Source: Agapanthus africanus (lineage: Eukaryota; Streptophyta; Magnoliopsida; Asparagales; Amaryllidaceae). Taken from it: DNA of 64,000 nucleotides. Below the pieces are notes generated by a model, which had not been told where the DNA came from, did not search any database, and saw nothing but the letters and a program-made list of their open reading frames with translations. The position numbers were made by a program, and so were the translations under genes. Shown here in pieces: positions 35,584 to 46,568 of this stretch. Each line of letters opens with the position of its first letter. Within the stretch, counting starts at the first letter, position 1. The stretch spans positions 754,981,632-755,045,631 of the forward strand of contig CM057340.1 of the NCBI GenBank assembly GCA_030015575.1, read 5' to 3'.

Positions 35584-36305
35584 TATCTAGTGGAGTCAAG
35601 TATGGGACACTTATAGTCTTAAATCTCCGTAATCCAACTCTTCAAGAAATCAATAGGCTTCTCTTTGGGTCTATACTCCCACCCTCGGTACCTCAACTCC
35701 GAAGGAGGAATCCCAGAAGAAGTTTGTCTTCCATAGGCTGTCTCCTCAAGCTTCTGCTTTGCCTATAGAATCGGTCTCCAAACAACTCGTACCTTCCAAA
35801 AGCCATGGTCGATGCAGGGGGCAGAATACTTAAGCTCTTGAAGAAAACAGGAGGCAGGCTCAGCAAAATCTTGAGGCTAATCAAATTTCGTCCATAAGAA
35901 ATAGGCGACATCGATATTGGCGTCGCACAAAACAAGATGGGGGCAGTTCTCCATTAGCATTGACTCCACCTGCTTCAACTCTGATGATGAATGCTGCTGT
36001 TCCAATCGGGAAAAGCTTCAAACTACTGCGAAGGATCAAACAAAATTCTCCCACCACAGTATTGAAGAAATCTCCTCAGCCCGTGAAAATCCAATGAGAT
36101 TAGAAACTAGTTCGCCCCCTAAAAGAACTTTCCTCATCTATATATAAGGTGTGGAAGTAGGTGAAGGACTTAGTCGCCAACCGCAGCACTTCCCCTAAAC
36201 GTCAGCCAAATTCTGTCAAATCCCTTTTCAAATACAAGGGGACTGTTCTCCGCTGAAAGACGCGACCGGGACGTTGGGACGTCTGGCCTGAATTTTAGGG
36301 GCAGA
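35584..36305 (+). pseudogene. Tat gag N-terminal remnant with deleted pol (Q)
   Basis: Around 35900-36170 the plus strand encodes, with frameshifts, RHRYWRRTKQDGGSSPL and following text matching the M gag head (RRRYWHRVRKAGGSSPSGL at about 55300, minus). It then runs straight into the sequence found just before the 3' LTR of element P (CTGTTC…CTGAA … GGGGCAGA). So gag head is joined to the 3' end with all of pol missing. The left end meets LTR (a) in opposite orientation and no 5' LTR was found. Confidence 0.6.
36294..36305 (+). other. Polypurine tract before LTR (b)
   Basis: TTTTAGGGGCAGA precedes the LTR start TGCTATTTAG. The same GGGGCAGA-TGCTATTT junction stands at 62065-62080, so the 36306 copy is placed as a 3' LTR of a plus-strand element. 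Confidence 0.65.
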
Positions 36306-36789
36306 TGCTATTTAGTTTTATCTGTCCACATCTCCGAAGATGCCAAGTTGATTTATGGCACCGTATATCGGAGGTTTAGACAGATGCGGTCGTTGTAGCA
36401 GACTTCGTCAGATTCTCCCTCGTGTACGAGGGGTTTTTGATTGTGAGGACGCTCTTCCCTACAGGCGCAAGCCCCTGCAGTTAATTACGCTACCGTATAG
36501 CGGTAATCACTTTCTCCTTCTCCAGATGGTCACTTCATGTTGTGTGTGTTTGTTTTATTTTCGCTTGCCCGTGGATTGTATACGGAGACTAATTTATGTT
36601 GTCGTCCGTAGGGCATGGATTAGTCCAAATCCGTATTTTCTTAGATTTGGGTTTGGTTTAGGTTTAAGGATCGTTAACCTCATTGAGATTAAGATCAACT
36701 TAAACGTTTGTTGAGGATACGTTAGTCTAATTTTAGACTAAGATCTACTCAACAGGATTTTCGGATCATTTAGATCCAACGAAAGAGTA

Positions 36790-37110
36790 TTTGGACTTTA
36801 TCGTTTTAGTTTAGGGACATTGCAGTCCACTGTTTAAGGGCATCATAGTCCATGAGTTTAAGGACCTCATAGTCCGTAAAGTTTAAGGACGTCATAGTCC
36901 ATGAGTTTAGGGACGTCATGGTCCATTGGGTTTAAGCACATCATAGTCTGTAAAATTTAAGGATATCATAGTCCATGAGTTTAAAGACCTCATAGTCCGT
37001 AAAGTTTAAGGACATCATAGTCCATGAGTTTAAGGACCTCATAGTCCGGTTTAAAGATATCATGGTCTGGTTTAAAGACGTCATAGTCTGGTATTTTGGT
37101 TTCACAATTT
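36790..37110 (+). repeat. Short dispersed-tandem repeat, TTTAAGGAC…TCATAGTCC
   Basis: About ten imperfect copies of GTTTAAGGACNTCATAGTCC with spacing of 20-35 bp. The 62073 LTR carries the same phrases near 62570-63060 (TTTAGGGACATAGTGGTCC). Confidence 0.85.
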
Positions 37111-37530
37111 AAGGATGCGCCAAAAGTTTTTTGGTTATTGGGACCCTCCATCTCTCTGAAGACGTTGAAGAATTACAACGACATGTATCAGAGATATGAA
37201 GAGATGTACCCTTGAACCAATATTGGTTGAGAGAACTATAGTCAGGTTTGGGAACAAGACCAATTAAAAAGATTATGAGCACATGGGCTCAGTTGACCTG
37301 AATTAGAGATTTGTAACCAACTTGGGCTCAGCCCGCTTAGTTTTGAATAAAATGTTGAAAATTTATTTGGGCCCAGTTCCTTTTTTTTATTTAACAATGC
37401 TGAGTATTGATTTGGGTTCTGACACCCCTTTTTCTTTTTGTCTTTTACTGAGTGTTGAACACTTTTTATGGCGCTGGGATTTATTTAAAGAATACTTTGT
37501 GTTCCCTCAGCGTACACGTAAGAAGCACGT

Positions 37531-38045
37531 GGTGCGCTTGGCGCTGAGCGCCAGACCTGGAGCGCTAAGGCGCTTCTTGTGAAATAGCACACACGTGGAG
37601 AGCACTTGGTGCGCTTGGCGCTGAGCACCAGACCTGGAGCGCTAAGGCGCTTCTTATGAAATAGCGCACACGTGAGGAGCATGTGGTGCGCTTGGCGCTG
37701 AACGTCAGACTTGGAGCGCTGAAACGCTTCTTTTGAAATAGTGCACACGTGAGGAGCACGTGGTGCACTTGGCGCTGAACGCCAGACTTGGAGCGCTGAA
37801 GCGCTTCTTTTGAAATAGCGCACATGTGAGGAGCACGTGGTGCGCTTGGCGCTGAACGCCAGACTTGGAGCGCTGAAGCGCTTCTTATGAAATAGCGCAA
37901 ACGTGAGGAGCACGTGGTGTGCTTGGCGCTGAGCGCTAGACTTGGAGCGCTGAAGCGCTTCTTATAAAATAGCGCGCACGTGAGGAGCATGTGGTGCGCT
38001 TGGCGCTGAGCACCAGATTGGGAGCGCTGAAACGCTTCTTTGGCA
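37531..38045 (+). repeat. 77-bp tandem repeat, 7 units
   Basis: GGTGCGCTTGGCGCTGA recurs at 37531, 37608, 37685, 37762, 37839, 37916 and 37993, an exact 77-bp period. Most units carry CACGTG or a one-base variant and the GGAGCGCT…GCGCTTCTT palindromic part. The reverse-strand open frames of about 140 codons follow from the repeat and are not genes. Confidence 0.93.
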
Positions 38046-38059
38046 GTTCTGGTCAGTTC

Positions 38060-38760
38060 TGTGCTCTAAGAATTAAATTCTCGTTTATAAGAGACTTTGT
38101 CTTATGGATCTAAGAACCGAGTTCTTCTTTTTGTGAGGAGATGCTTTGATCTCTTCTGTTTTTTTATGAAAGACTTGGCCTTATAGATCTATAATCTAGA
38201 AAAAGAACCGGATTCTTCTGATGTGAGAGTTAAAACTCTCAAAAATCGAGAAGATGTTATGATCTCACTTATTATCATTTACCATGAAGAAAATTTCTTC
38301 TTCTTAGAGCTTGCTCTTTTCTTTTTCTTTTTTTGAGAACTTGAAGTTTAGGGGGGGTTCTTCTCTACAAGACTTGAAGTCTTGGGTCCTTTATATAGGG
38401 GATGCTGATTTGTTATATCAGTTAAGGAAATCTCTCATTGAGAGATTTCTGATTTATTTGGGGAATGTTTCCCACCGTTGGATTTTTGATCAAAGGGCTT
38501 CTGTTTTACAGAAGATAGTTTTCTTGTTATTAACAAGATTGGGAAAGTATTTTCCTATACAGAACTTATTCTGTATCTTGGTGATTTTTAATCACCATTA
38601 GATCTTTGATCCAACAGTGCTCTGATTTACAGGGTACAATCTTTCTTGTTTGGAAAGATTTGATGAGTATTTCCTCGACAGAATTGAATTCTGTAATTTG
38701 ATGATTTATTCATCTCAGTTGGATCTTTGATCCAATGGTGGAGAACATTTAGTTCTAGCG
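38060..38760 (+). repeat. Array of about 20 short perfect hairpins in LTR (b)
   Basis: Successive inverted repeats with 6-9 bp arms and 1-5 nt loops: GAGAGTT/AACTCTC (38225), GAAGAAA/TTTCTTC (38286), AGAGC/GCTCT (38306), AAATCTCTC/GAGAGATTT (38428), CTTCTGT/ACAGAAG (38498), CTTGTTA/TAACAAG (38523), TACAGAA/TTCTGTA (38558), GGTGATT/AATCACC (38580), ACAGAATT/AATTCTGT (38678), TTGGATC/GATCCAA (38719). Some correspond by position to hairpins of LTR (a) but with changed base pairs. Confidence 0.85.
38389..38400 (+). promoter_or_regulatory. TATA-like box in LTR (b)
   Basis: TTTATATAGGGG sits about 2.1 kb into the LTR. If it is the promoter, the transcript would include part of the hairpin array and the 177-codon ORF before gag. 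Inference from sequence only. Confidence 0.4.
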
Positions 38761-38836
38761 CTTGGCGCTCTCGTGTTTTGCACGTGAGGCGCTGCCTCAG
38801 AGTTTTTAGCGCTGGCGCTCTTGGTGCTAGCACTCT

Positions 38837-41800
38837 TGTCACGCCCCGCTTTCCAGAGTGCGTTAAAATAGGCACGTGACAGAGCCAACCATGCTACCTG
38901 TGGATATGAAAAATCCCTCCACAGTCACATTACGGCTGTAGAGATATCAAGAACAGGTAAGTAAATAAACTATCTAGTACATGTCCATGAGCCAGAATAA
39001 ACGAGTCAAGAAATAATATAATGCGGAAGCAAAAGATCCAAGTAATAATAACATCTGGAAAGTAAGGAAATAACTAACTGGATACTAACAGGATCCTCAC
39101 TGTTCGGCCTGACGGCGGAAATACTCTTGATCAGCCTACGACAAAGGTAAAGGATCTGGGCCATGCAAAACCCAGACGTCAGTGCATCATAATATCAACA
39201 ATAATATAAACAGGGGGTAGCAAGACATGCAGGCACAAGTATGAACAGTAATAAAGGTATGACAGTAACATAAATAAGGATAGTGTAGGGTAAGGCACAA
39301 GTGATGTGCAGTGAGTAACCTAAACTGGTCTATTGGGTTAACTACTCTCAAGTCTTTGAAATCAATTTGATGAATCATCGATGTAACTCAATAGTATCCC
39401 GTGCGTGCCCGGGACCACGGTCAAGACTCTCGGGCTGAATCCGAGACGTGCCGCTAGGCAGTAAAAGGTAGTATGTAAAGACGAATGATGTCAGCAGCAT
39501 CATTCCGGGGCTGGCCTAACCCGTAAGAGTGATCAGTAAAGCCATCGAACTGTCGAGTTACAAGTCAGGTTTCATCATTGATTTCCCCATACCCTCTAGT
39601 TATGTGTTCAAGTCAGGTATTGATAAATCTGGAGCTAATGCCAACACAGGATCAAGCAGGTACAGGTTTGTCTGAATAGACAACAGGATATGTCCGTAGG
39701 GACAACAGGTCAAGATTGTCGGCATTAGTAACAAGATCAGGTAACATGTCAAACTGTGGTACATCAGGTCATGTCAGGTGGTGTACATGTATCAGGTCAG
39801 GTCAAGTAGTGCACAGGTATCAAGTCGTGTCAAGCAGTAGTGTATCAAGTCATGTCAGGGAAGTGCACAAGTATCACGTGCGTGCTCATAATCAAACTGT
39901 AACAAGTATGGGTGCCCAAAATCAAGTATAGAGTACTAATGAAATGAACTAACATGAATGGTATGCACATAGATAGAAAGTCAAAGACATGGATGCACAC
40001 TATCGATTAGGGTTACATTTAATAGTTCTAAAACTAATTAGATTGCACTTTATTAAACATGGGGTATTAAAACAACAATATTGGGTTATTAATGAGATCT
40101 GTAAATGCAGCTCTATGTATTCTATATGATATGGATACAAACAGACATCATATAACCGTAAAACGATAAACTAACATGTGCAGAATATATAACTAAGCAA
40201 TATAAAATGTAACTATTCAATTTGATGCAATAAATGATTGTATAGTATGTAACAAGATAAGTTTTCATGACCTAGATCTGAAATGATATGAATGGATGCA
40301 TACGGTCATTGTAAAAATTATGAAACGAGTACTTTGGGTGCTCGGTTTGAAATTCAATCATTATATTTATTAAAATAGATGCATAAAATATAATGTAGCA
40401 TGCAGCAAGATAAACTTGCCTGAGCGGAACACACGACGGGTGCGTACGGCACGTCCGACGTCGGGTAAATGTCGCAACGCGTCTACGGCACACGGGACGG
40501 GTCCAGGTAAGGCAAGAAGGTAACCACGCAGGCAGGGAACATCCACTGGATTACTCAGATCGTCAGCAGCGGCACGGCTCCGGCGATGACCGGAAAATGT
40601 GAAATTAAGAAAGAGAAAGAGAAAGAAAAAAAAGAAGAAAGAAGAAGAAGAAAGAAGAAGAAGAAGAAGGAGAAAAGGGCTGTGGGCTCAAGGTGCTCTA
40701 GGGGTTGGATTGGGGTATCTGGGACAGAAGAGGAGGAGAAACGACGATGAGCCGTGGGTTTTCCGGCGATGGTCGGAAAAACAAGAAAGAAAGAGAAAAA
40801 GAAGAAGTAGAAGAAGAAGAATGAAGAGGAGGACTGAGATTTTGGTGGTTGTGGACAGATACGAGGCAGGAGAGACAACGACGACGATGATGGGCCGTCG
40901 ACGACGAGATCCGCAGCGATGGCAGTGGCCGCGGCGAAGACTTGGGTTAGGGTTCTAGGGTTTCTTGAAGTCGGGGCTGTGGTTGATGGTGGTGGTGGTG
41001 TCGGGCGATCGGGAGAGAAAGAGGTGATGAGAAGGAGGAGGTGACGACGATGTCTCTGGCGATGAAGGGTGCCGGCGTCCAGGTGTGCAGGGATCACGTC
41101 GGGTTTGGGTGCAGGGTTTTCCCGGGTTGCATGGATGGTCGGGAAAAGAAGTGGGTGGTAGCAGAGGTTAGAAAGGTTGAGGAGGTCGGCGGCGGTGAAG
41201 GGTGACGACGAGGAATCGCCGGCGGCGAGGTGTGCAGGGTTCCAAGTTGGGTCGCAGTGGGTTTCTCTTGAGGTAAGGAGAGAGGAAGGTCGAGAGTGTC
41301 AGAGAGGGAGGAGAGGACAGGGAAGAAGGTGGAGACGAGGGGGCGAAGTCGACGGTGTTGGCGACGGGGATGAGGGCAGGCGAGGTCGGGGCTAGTTATG
41401 GGTTAAAGCGGGGAGAAAATAAGAAAGAAGAGGATGGGAGGAAGAAGGAAGGAGAGGGTGGCTGCGAGGGGTGAGGTGATGGTGGAGGTCGAGAAGAGGG
41501 TCGGCGACGAGGCGAGCGAAGGCTAGGCTAGGGTTTCGCTGGGTTCTCGTGGCGAAGGAAAAAATAAAGGAGAAGATGATGAGAGAGAGAGAGAGAAGTG
41601 TAGATTATTATAAATATAGGGGGAGAAAGAGAGATAGGGAATCAGAGAGAGAAAGGGAGGGAGAGAGTGCGAGAGGAGAGAGATAGAGAGAGAGAGAAAT
41701 CGAAAGGAGAGAGAGAGGGAAATGAACAGGGAAGAGAAAGAAAATTGGAAGGTAGCGGGGGAGAGAGAAAGAAAGAGAGAAGAGAGAGAGAGAAGAAAGA

Positions 41801-42470
41801 GAGAGGGAGTGGGGCCCAGCACAGAGAGAGTTAAGTTGTTTAGATTTAATTTAGAAATATATTTGTTAGTTTTCTTAAAAGATTTTAGTTGTTAAGAGTT
41901 TAAACGGTTAAATTAATTTAATATTATAATAAATAAATTTGAATTTTGGCGGGTTACAAAATTATTCCAAACGCGCCCGGGTCGGGTCTAAAAATTCAGA
42001 TTTAAAATATGAAAAATATATGCGACGTCTAAATTTTAAAATGAATGCTCAGGTAACGAAAATGCATACCTACAAGAACGGATCCACGTACGTGCGCGTA
42101 GCCATCCAAACACGTCCGTTTCACTGAACGAGATGAGAACAAGATGCGCGGATGCTACTACGGGGTTAGGGGTATCATGCAGGCCAAGTTATGAAATTTT
42201 AAATTATTTTACGCGACTTAAAATGTAATATGGTAAAAGATGCAATGCCGGATAAAATGCCAGTATGCACTAAACATGAAAATGCACAGTCTACGTAACA
42301 AGTCAGGTAATTCATAAATATGAATCAAACAGGTTCAAGCAAGCGGGTCGGGTCGAATGCAAAGTAAAATGTAAAATACCATTCGCACCCAAAACACGAT
42401 AAATCAAGAAAATACCACAATTAAGGAAATACGAGAACTGGAATTGGTATAAATAAACTAGGTTGTTACA
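38837..42470 (-). mobile_element. Solo LTR of a chromovirus inside Tat LTR (b)
   Basis: Minus strand TGTAACAACCTAG (42470) to GGGGCGTGACA (38837), 3634 bp. Flanks ACTCT (38832-38836) and GCTCT (42471-42475) form a target duplication with one later change; the uninterrupted copy at 55481-56522 shows GCTCT once at this spot. It contains purine-rich simple sequence (about 40610-40850 and 41580-41820) like the solo LTR at 11962. No internal region remains. Confidence 0.9.
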
Positions 42471-42744
42471 GCTCTCGTGCTTCGCACATGAGCACCGCTT
42501 CAGAGTCTTTAGCGCTGGTGCTCTTGGCGCGAGCGCTTTTATGAAGCGCTGCCTCATTGCTGAAGTTGTCTTTTCACATTCTTTCTCCGCTTTTCCTGAG
42601 TCAAACTTCTCTTTCCCAGATATTGCAAATAGTTCCATCATGCACAACATTTTCTGTGCCTAGACTTAAATGTCTTCCTTCATAATCTCAAGCAATGCTT
42701 CTTCTCTATCACTTTTTAGAGAATCATTTTGATAGAGAAGAGTT

Positions 42745-43278
42745 ATAGCTTGTAATCGCCTACATGCTCGCCGGCTACCATAGGAGGTGCCCATTGAGGA
42801 AATTGTTCCTCGTTTCACTGCGCGCTTGGTGAACCCTACTCTTACGGATGACCAATGTGACACGGTGCTGCACGAGCTCTTGACTTGTTTAGGATCTCCT
42901 CTCTCCATCGGCTCCATTTGGCTTCGGATGGTCTTCTTATCCGTGATCGATGATATTCCTCCTCCTCCGGCAGAGATGACTCCGGCAATGCTTGACGCCG
43001 CAAAAGACAAGATCGAGTGCTTCCATGAGGCACTTTTGATCACCACAGCTCTGAAGGATCGCTCTACTCGGCTGCTAAGCCAGATACGGGTTCAGCGGGT
43101 CGTCATTTCTGCCTTTGCTGATGGGTGCGGTGCTGACCGATGGGTAGCTACTCCTCGTGAAGATCGCCGCTTTGTCATGGTGGAGAAGGCAGAGAGGGAG
43201 TTAGATAATTTTATTCATAATTTTGTGAATCCCTGTACTTTCGATCCCATGTTTGGTGATCTATTTACTGTAGAATAA
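42745..43278 (+). pseudogene. Broken copy of the LTR-embedded 177-codon ORF
   Basis: Counterpart of 55824-56357. The start codon is ATA (42745) and the codon aligned with Trp15 is TAG, so the full product cannot be made. From the codon after that stop the frame is open for 163 codons to the same stop at 43278 (…PIEEIVPRFTARLVNP… GDLFTVE). By hand alignment the 489-nt shared part differs at about 32 positions, roughly 18 changing the amino acid and 14 silent. That is fewer replacements than neutrality predicts. Confidence 0.7.
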
Positions 43279-43839
43279 AATGTTCAATTAATTGCTTTAT
43301 TTTTGTCGTTGAACACATGTTCTTCTTCTGATGTGTGCATGTGCATATAGGAATGAGCCTGGTTTCACACATATCTGTAAACGAAACTTAATCCGGCATA
43401 AACAAGAACAAATAGCTCTTAGCCGAAGATTTTGGCGGAAACAAATCCCCCCCACTATTTTGCCCACGTAAGTATGTACATGGTGAAGTAGTGCAGAGTA
43501 ATTCATAGTGTATGACCGGTTTCAAGTCGGTATATAACTTTTAGAATCTTGATCTGAGAAGATAGCGAGCGGACACAAGCGTCGTCATTTATCATTGACT
43601 CAAATCTCAACTCTTAAGGGATATAGTTCCAAATCCTCAGCCCCATGAGCTGCACCCTTCTATTTCTTTATGTCTTAATCTGGCGTGAAGTAATTTATAT
43701 GCTCATGAGTAACTTCTCCATTTCAGTGGCATGTAGCTTTGGCAAGTGTGGCCCATAGATGGTAGATAACAGTTCATCCTAAACTCTTTATAGGATAGCG
43801 ATGGCTTAGGAAACAGGGTTAGGATATGTTGCCTAAGAC

Positions 43840-44025
43840 TTTCCAACTTTATGAGCCGTAAGGGTCTCATAAAGACTTTTCTCCCTATAAGTCGTGAGGA
43901 TCCCGTAGGTGTATTTTCTCCTTAGGAATCGTGAGGATTCCTAAGTGCGTTCTCTCTTGAGAGTCGTAAGAATCTCATAAGAGAATTTTTTCCCTTACAA
44001 GTCGAGAGGACTCGTAAGTGCTTGG
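43840..44025 (-). repeat. Hairpin cluster A, constant-loop family
   Basis: Five inverted repeats of about 25 bp in a row (43848, 43884, 43921, 43957, 43994), spaced about 36-37 bp. Arms vary (CTTAGGAATC with GATTCCTAAG at 43921; CTTACAAGTC with GACTCGTAAG at 43994) while the five-base loop stays GTGAG, GAGAG or GTAAG. Confidence 0.85.
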
Positions 44026-44068
44026 TGAGTTGACTTGTTTCCGAATCGAAGTATTGCTCCGATGGGGA

Positions 44069-44940
44069 GGTCAAGGGTTGACTTTCTCCGTTTTCTACGG
44101 TGTCGGGGTCGACTTTCTCCGTTTTCTACGGTGTCGGGGTCGACTTTCTCCGTTTTCCACGGTGTCGGGGTCGACTTTCTCCGTTTTCCACGGTGTCGGG
44201 ATCGACTTTCTCCGTTTTCCACGGCGTCGGGATCGACTTTCTCCGTTTTCTACGGTGTCGGGTTCGACTGTCGGGATCGACTTTCTCCGTTTTCTATGGT
44301 GTCGAGGTCGACTTTCTCCGTTTTCTACGGTGTCGGGGTCGACTTTCTCCGTTTTCTACGGTGTCGGGGTCGACTTTCTCCGTTTTCTACGGTGTCCGGG
44401 ATCGACTTTCTCCGTTTTCTACGGTGACGGGATCGACTTTCTCCGTTTTCTATGGTGTCAGGGTTGACTTTCTCCATTTTCTATGGTGTCGGGATCGACT
44501 TTCTCCGTTTTCTACGGTGTCAGGGTTTACTTTCTCCGTTTTCTACGGTGTCGGGATCGACTTTCTCCGTTTTCTACGGTGTCAGGGTTGACTTTCTCCG
44601 TTTTCTACGGTGTCGGGGTCAACTTTCTCCGTTTTCTACGTTGTCGGGATCGACTTTCTCCATTTTCTACGGTGTCGGGGTCGACTTTCTCCGTTTTCTA
44701 CGGTGTCGGGGTCGACTTTCTCCGTTTTCTACGGTGTCGAGGTCGACTTTCTCCGTTTTCTACGGTGTCGAGGTCGACTTTCTCCGTTTTCTACGGTGTC
44801 GGGGTCGACTTTCTCCATTTTCTACGGTGTCGGGATCGACTTTCTCCATTTTCTATGGTATCGGGGTTGACTTTCTCCGTTTTCTACGGTGTCGGGATCG
44901 ACTTTCTCCGTTTTCTACGGTGTCGGGGTTGACTCTAGGT
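44069..44940 (+). repeat. 31-bp tandem repeat, about 28 units
   Basis: Unit built on GTCGGGGTCGACTTTCTCCG followed by TTTTCTACGGT, 31 bp, repeated head to tail with few changes and one partial unit near 44270. Because 31 is not a multiple of three and no frame of the unit has a stop, all three plus frames stay open, which gives several overlapping false ORFs. It lies between pol and the 3' end of M, the usual location of tandem repeats in Tat elements. Confidence 0.95.
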
Positions 44941-45679
44941 TATCTGTGAACCGTAGAGTCTTGGAACTGGGGACTTTGTCGCGGCTCCGATTGGTAGTGT
45001 CGGGTCCGTGTCCTGTTGGCATGAGGAGGAACGCCATTGCTGGTCTTCTGGGATGCAGATATTGCCGCTGAGATCTGACTTTCCCTTTGACAGAGTTTGT
45101 TGGGATATGTGGTTCCCTTTTCGTTTATGCCCATGGATTGTATACAGGGGTCAATATGGACTTACCTGCAGGGCAAAAAATTCATTTTATATGTATTTTT
45201 TTGTTTTCTTTCCGCGATGCTCTATCATTTCAGCTTTTTGTATCGCGAAAGTCGCGATTTCCCAATCATTTCGGCTATTTTTCGCGGTGCCGAATCATTT
45301 CGGCTATTTTTCTTTTTCTTTACTCACTGCTTTTTATTTCGAGTTGCCTAAACATTTCGGCTATTTTTATATGCATATCTTTTACTTGCTAATTTTGTTG
45401 TAAGTTGCCCTAACATTTCGGCAATTTCATATGCATTTTTTTGCAAGTATAGAACTCAAGATCTGATACCAATATTAGCATCAGCATCGCTGCGACTGGA
45501 ATATTGCCAGGAGCGAATCATCATTTGCCGTGAAAGGACTTGGAATTTGATACTGATTTAGGCATCAGCATCGCTACAACTGGGATATTGTCAGGAGTGA
45601 ATCATCATTTGCCTTTGTCGATTTAAACAAAGATGGTTTAGCAAACAGGGTTAGAATCCTGTCGAATAAGGCTTTTGAC

Positions 45680-45850
45680 TTCATTAGTCGTAAGGGTCTC
45701 ATAAAGGTGTTTCTCCCTACGAGTCGTGAGGATCTCGTAGGTGCGTTTTCTCCTTAAGAATCGTGAGGATTCCTAAGTGTGTGTTCTCTTATAAGTCGTA
45801 AGGATCATATAAGAGTGTTTTCTCCTTATAAGTCGAGAGGACTTACAAGT
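45680..45850 (-). repeat. Hairpin cluster B, constant-loop family
   Basis: Four or five units of the same type as cluster A: CCTACGAGTC/GATCTCGTAGG (45716), CTTAAGAATC/GATTCCTAAG (45754), CTTATAAGTC/GATCATATAAG (45788), CTTATAAGTC/GACTTACAAG (45825), again around G-T/A-G/A-A-G loops. Confidence 0.82.
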
Positions 45851-46019
45851 GTCATTCACCACATGAGGAAATTTCGCGCCATTGGTGGAAATTGGTGAGG
45901 AAAGCATTTATTTGTGCCCATGGATTGTATACAAGGGTCAACATTGAACCGTTTGTAGGGAAGTCTAGGAAATGTGATGGCTTAAGAACATGTTCAGATC
46001 CATGTAGTTTAAAGCTTTC

Positions 46020-46195
46020 GAATCTTATGAACCGTGAGGGTATCATAAGAGGGTTCTCCTTACGATTCGTGAGGATCTCGTAAATGTAATTTCTCTTTAG
46101 GAATCGTGGGGATCCCTAAGTGTGTCGCTCCTTTATGATTCGTAAGGATCTCACGCAGGTAGTTTTCTCCTTACAAGGTCGAGAGGACCTTTAAC
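46020..46195 (-). repeat. Hairpin cluster C, constant-loop family
   Basis: Further units: TTATGAACC/GGTATCATAA (46024), CTTACGATTC/GATCTCGTAA (46057), TTTAGGAATC/GATCCCTAAG (46093), TTTATGATTC/GATCTCAC, and a last one before TTTAACGAG. Slightly more decayed than clusters A and B. Confidence 0.7.
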
Positions 46196-46568
46196 GAGAT
46201 TGCGCCCTTTCGGGTTTTCACAAACTCGCCAGTAGCCCTGCTGTTTTTACTCACGGAGCCCTTTTGGGTTTTCATCCGTGCCCATCTTGCTTATGGACGT
46301 ACCTTTTTTTATTTTTTTTATTTTTTTATTTTTTTATTTTTTTTACGTCAGCCTAAGGATGCTGCAGTTTGTAGTAGTTTTAAAAACGTTTCGATCCGTC
46401 ACTAGTTTCATGACGTTACCGTCCATTGTTAGTTTAAGGACGTTTCGGTCCGGTGCTGCCGTTTTGGAGACACGGGTTTTGCTGGATACTACTTATAGAG
46501 TTTGGGCTTGGGAAGATAGCGAGCGGACATAGGCGTCGTCATCTATCGTTAACCTAGGCCGTGACTCG

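Larger units (their letters stand above)
36306..43443 (+). mobile_element. Tat-type LTR (b), about 3.5 kb, split by a solo LTR
   Basis: It starts TGCTATTTAG at 36306 and ends GGCGGAAACA at 43443; without the insertion at 38837-42470 and one duplicated target copy it is about 3499 bp. In order it holds: CCCCTGCAGTTAATTACG; repeated TTTAAGGAC…TCATAGTCC phrases; a 77-bp CACGTG-bearing tandem repeat; a hairpin array; a TATA-like TTATATAGG at 38391; GCGCT-rich repeats; and a broken copy of the 177-codon ORF. Purine tract on the left marks a 3' LTR; the right flank is discussed under M. Confidence 0.75.

Noticed and set aside
37485..37990. Two overlapping minus-strand frames of about 140 codons (ALFHKKRFSAP repeats)
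   Set aside because: By-products of the 77-bp tandem repeat within the LTR.
40555..41097. 180-codon minus and 119-codon plus frames, Phe- or Lys/Arg-rich
   Set aside because: Produced by purine runs (AAGAAG) in the solo LTR 38837-42470; no domain.
44069..44940. CRISPR-like regular repeat
   Set aside because: Units are directly adjacent with no spacers, and the setting is a plant retrotransposon.
44018..44949. Several overlapping plus-strand frames of 130-165 codons made of STFSVFYGVG-like repeats
   Set aside because: A stop-free 31-bp tandem unit keeps all frames open; no start context, and each frame is a shift of the same repeat.
45455..45475. GATCTGATACCAATATT resembles the complement of an initiator-Met primer site
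   Set aside because: It lies in the untranslated part of M with no LTR end beside it; P has a diverged version at the same place, so it is part of a repeat.
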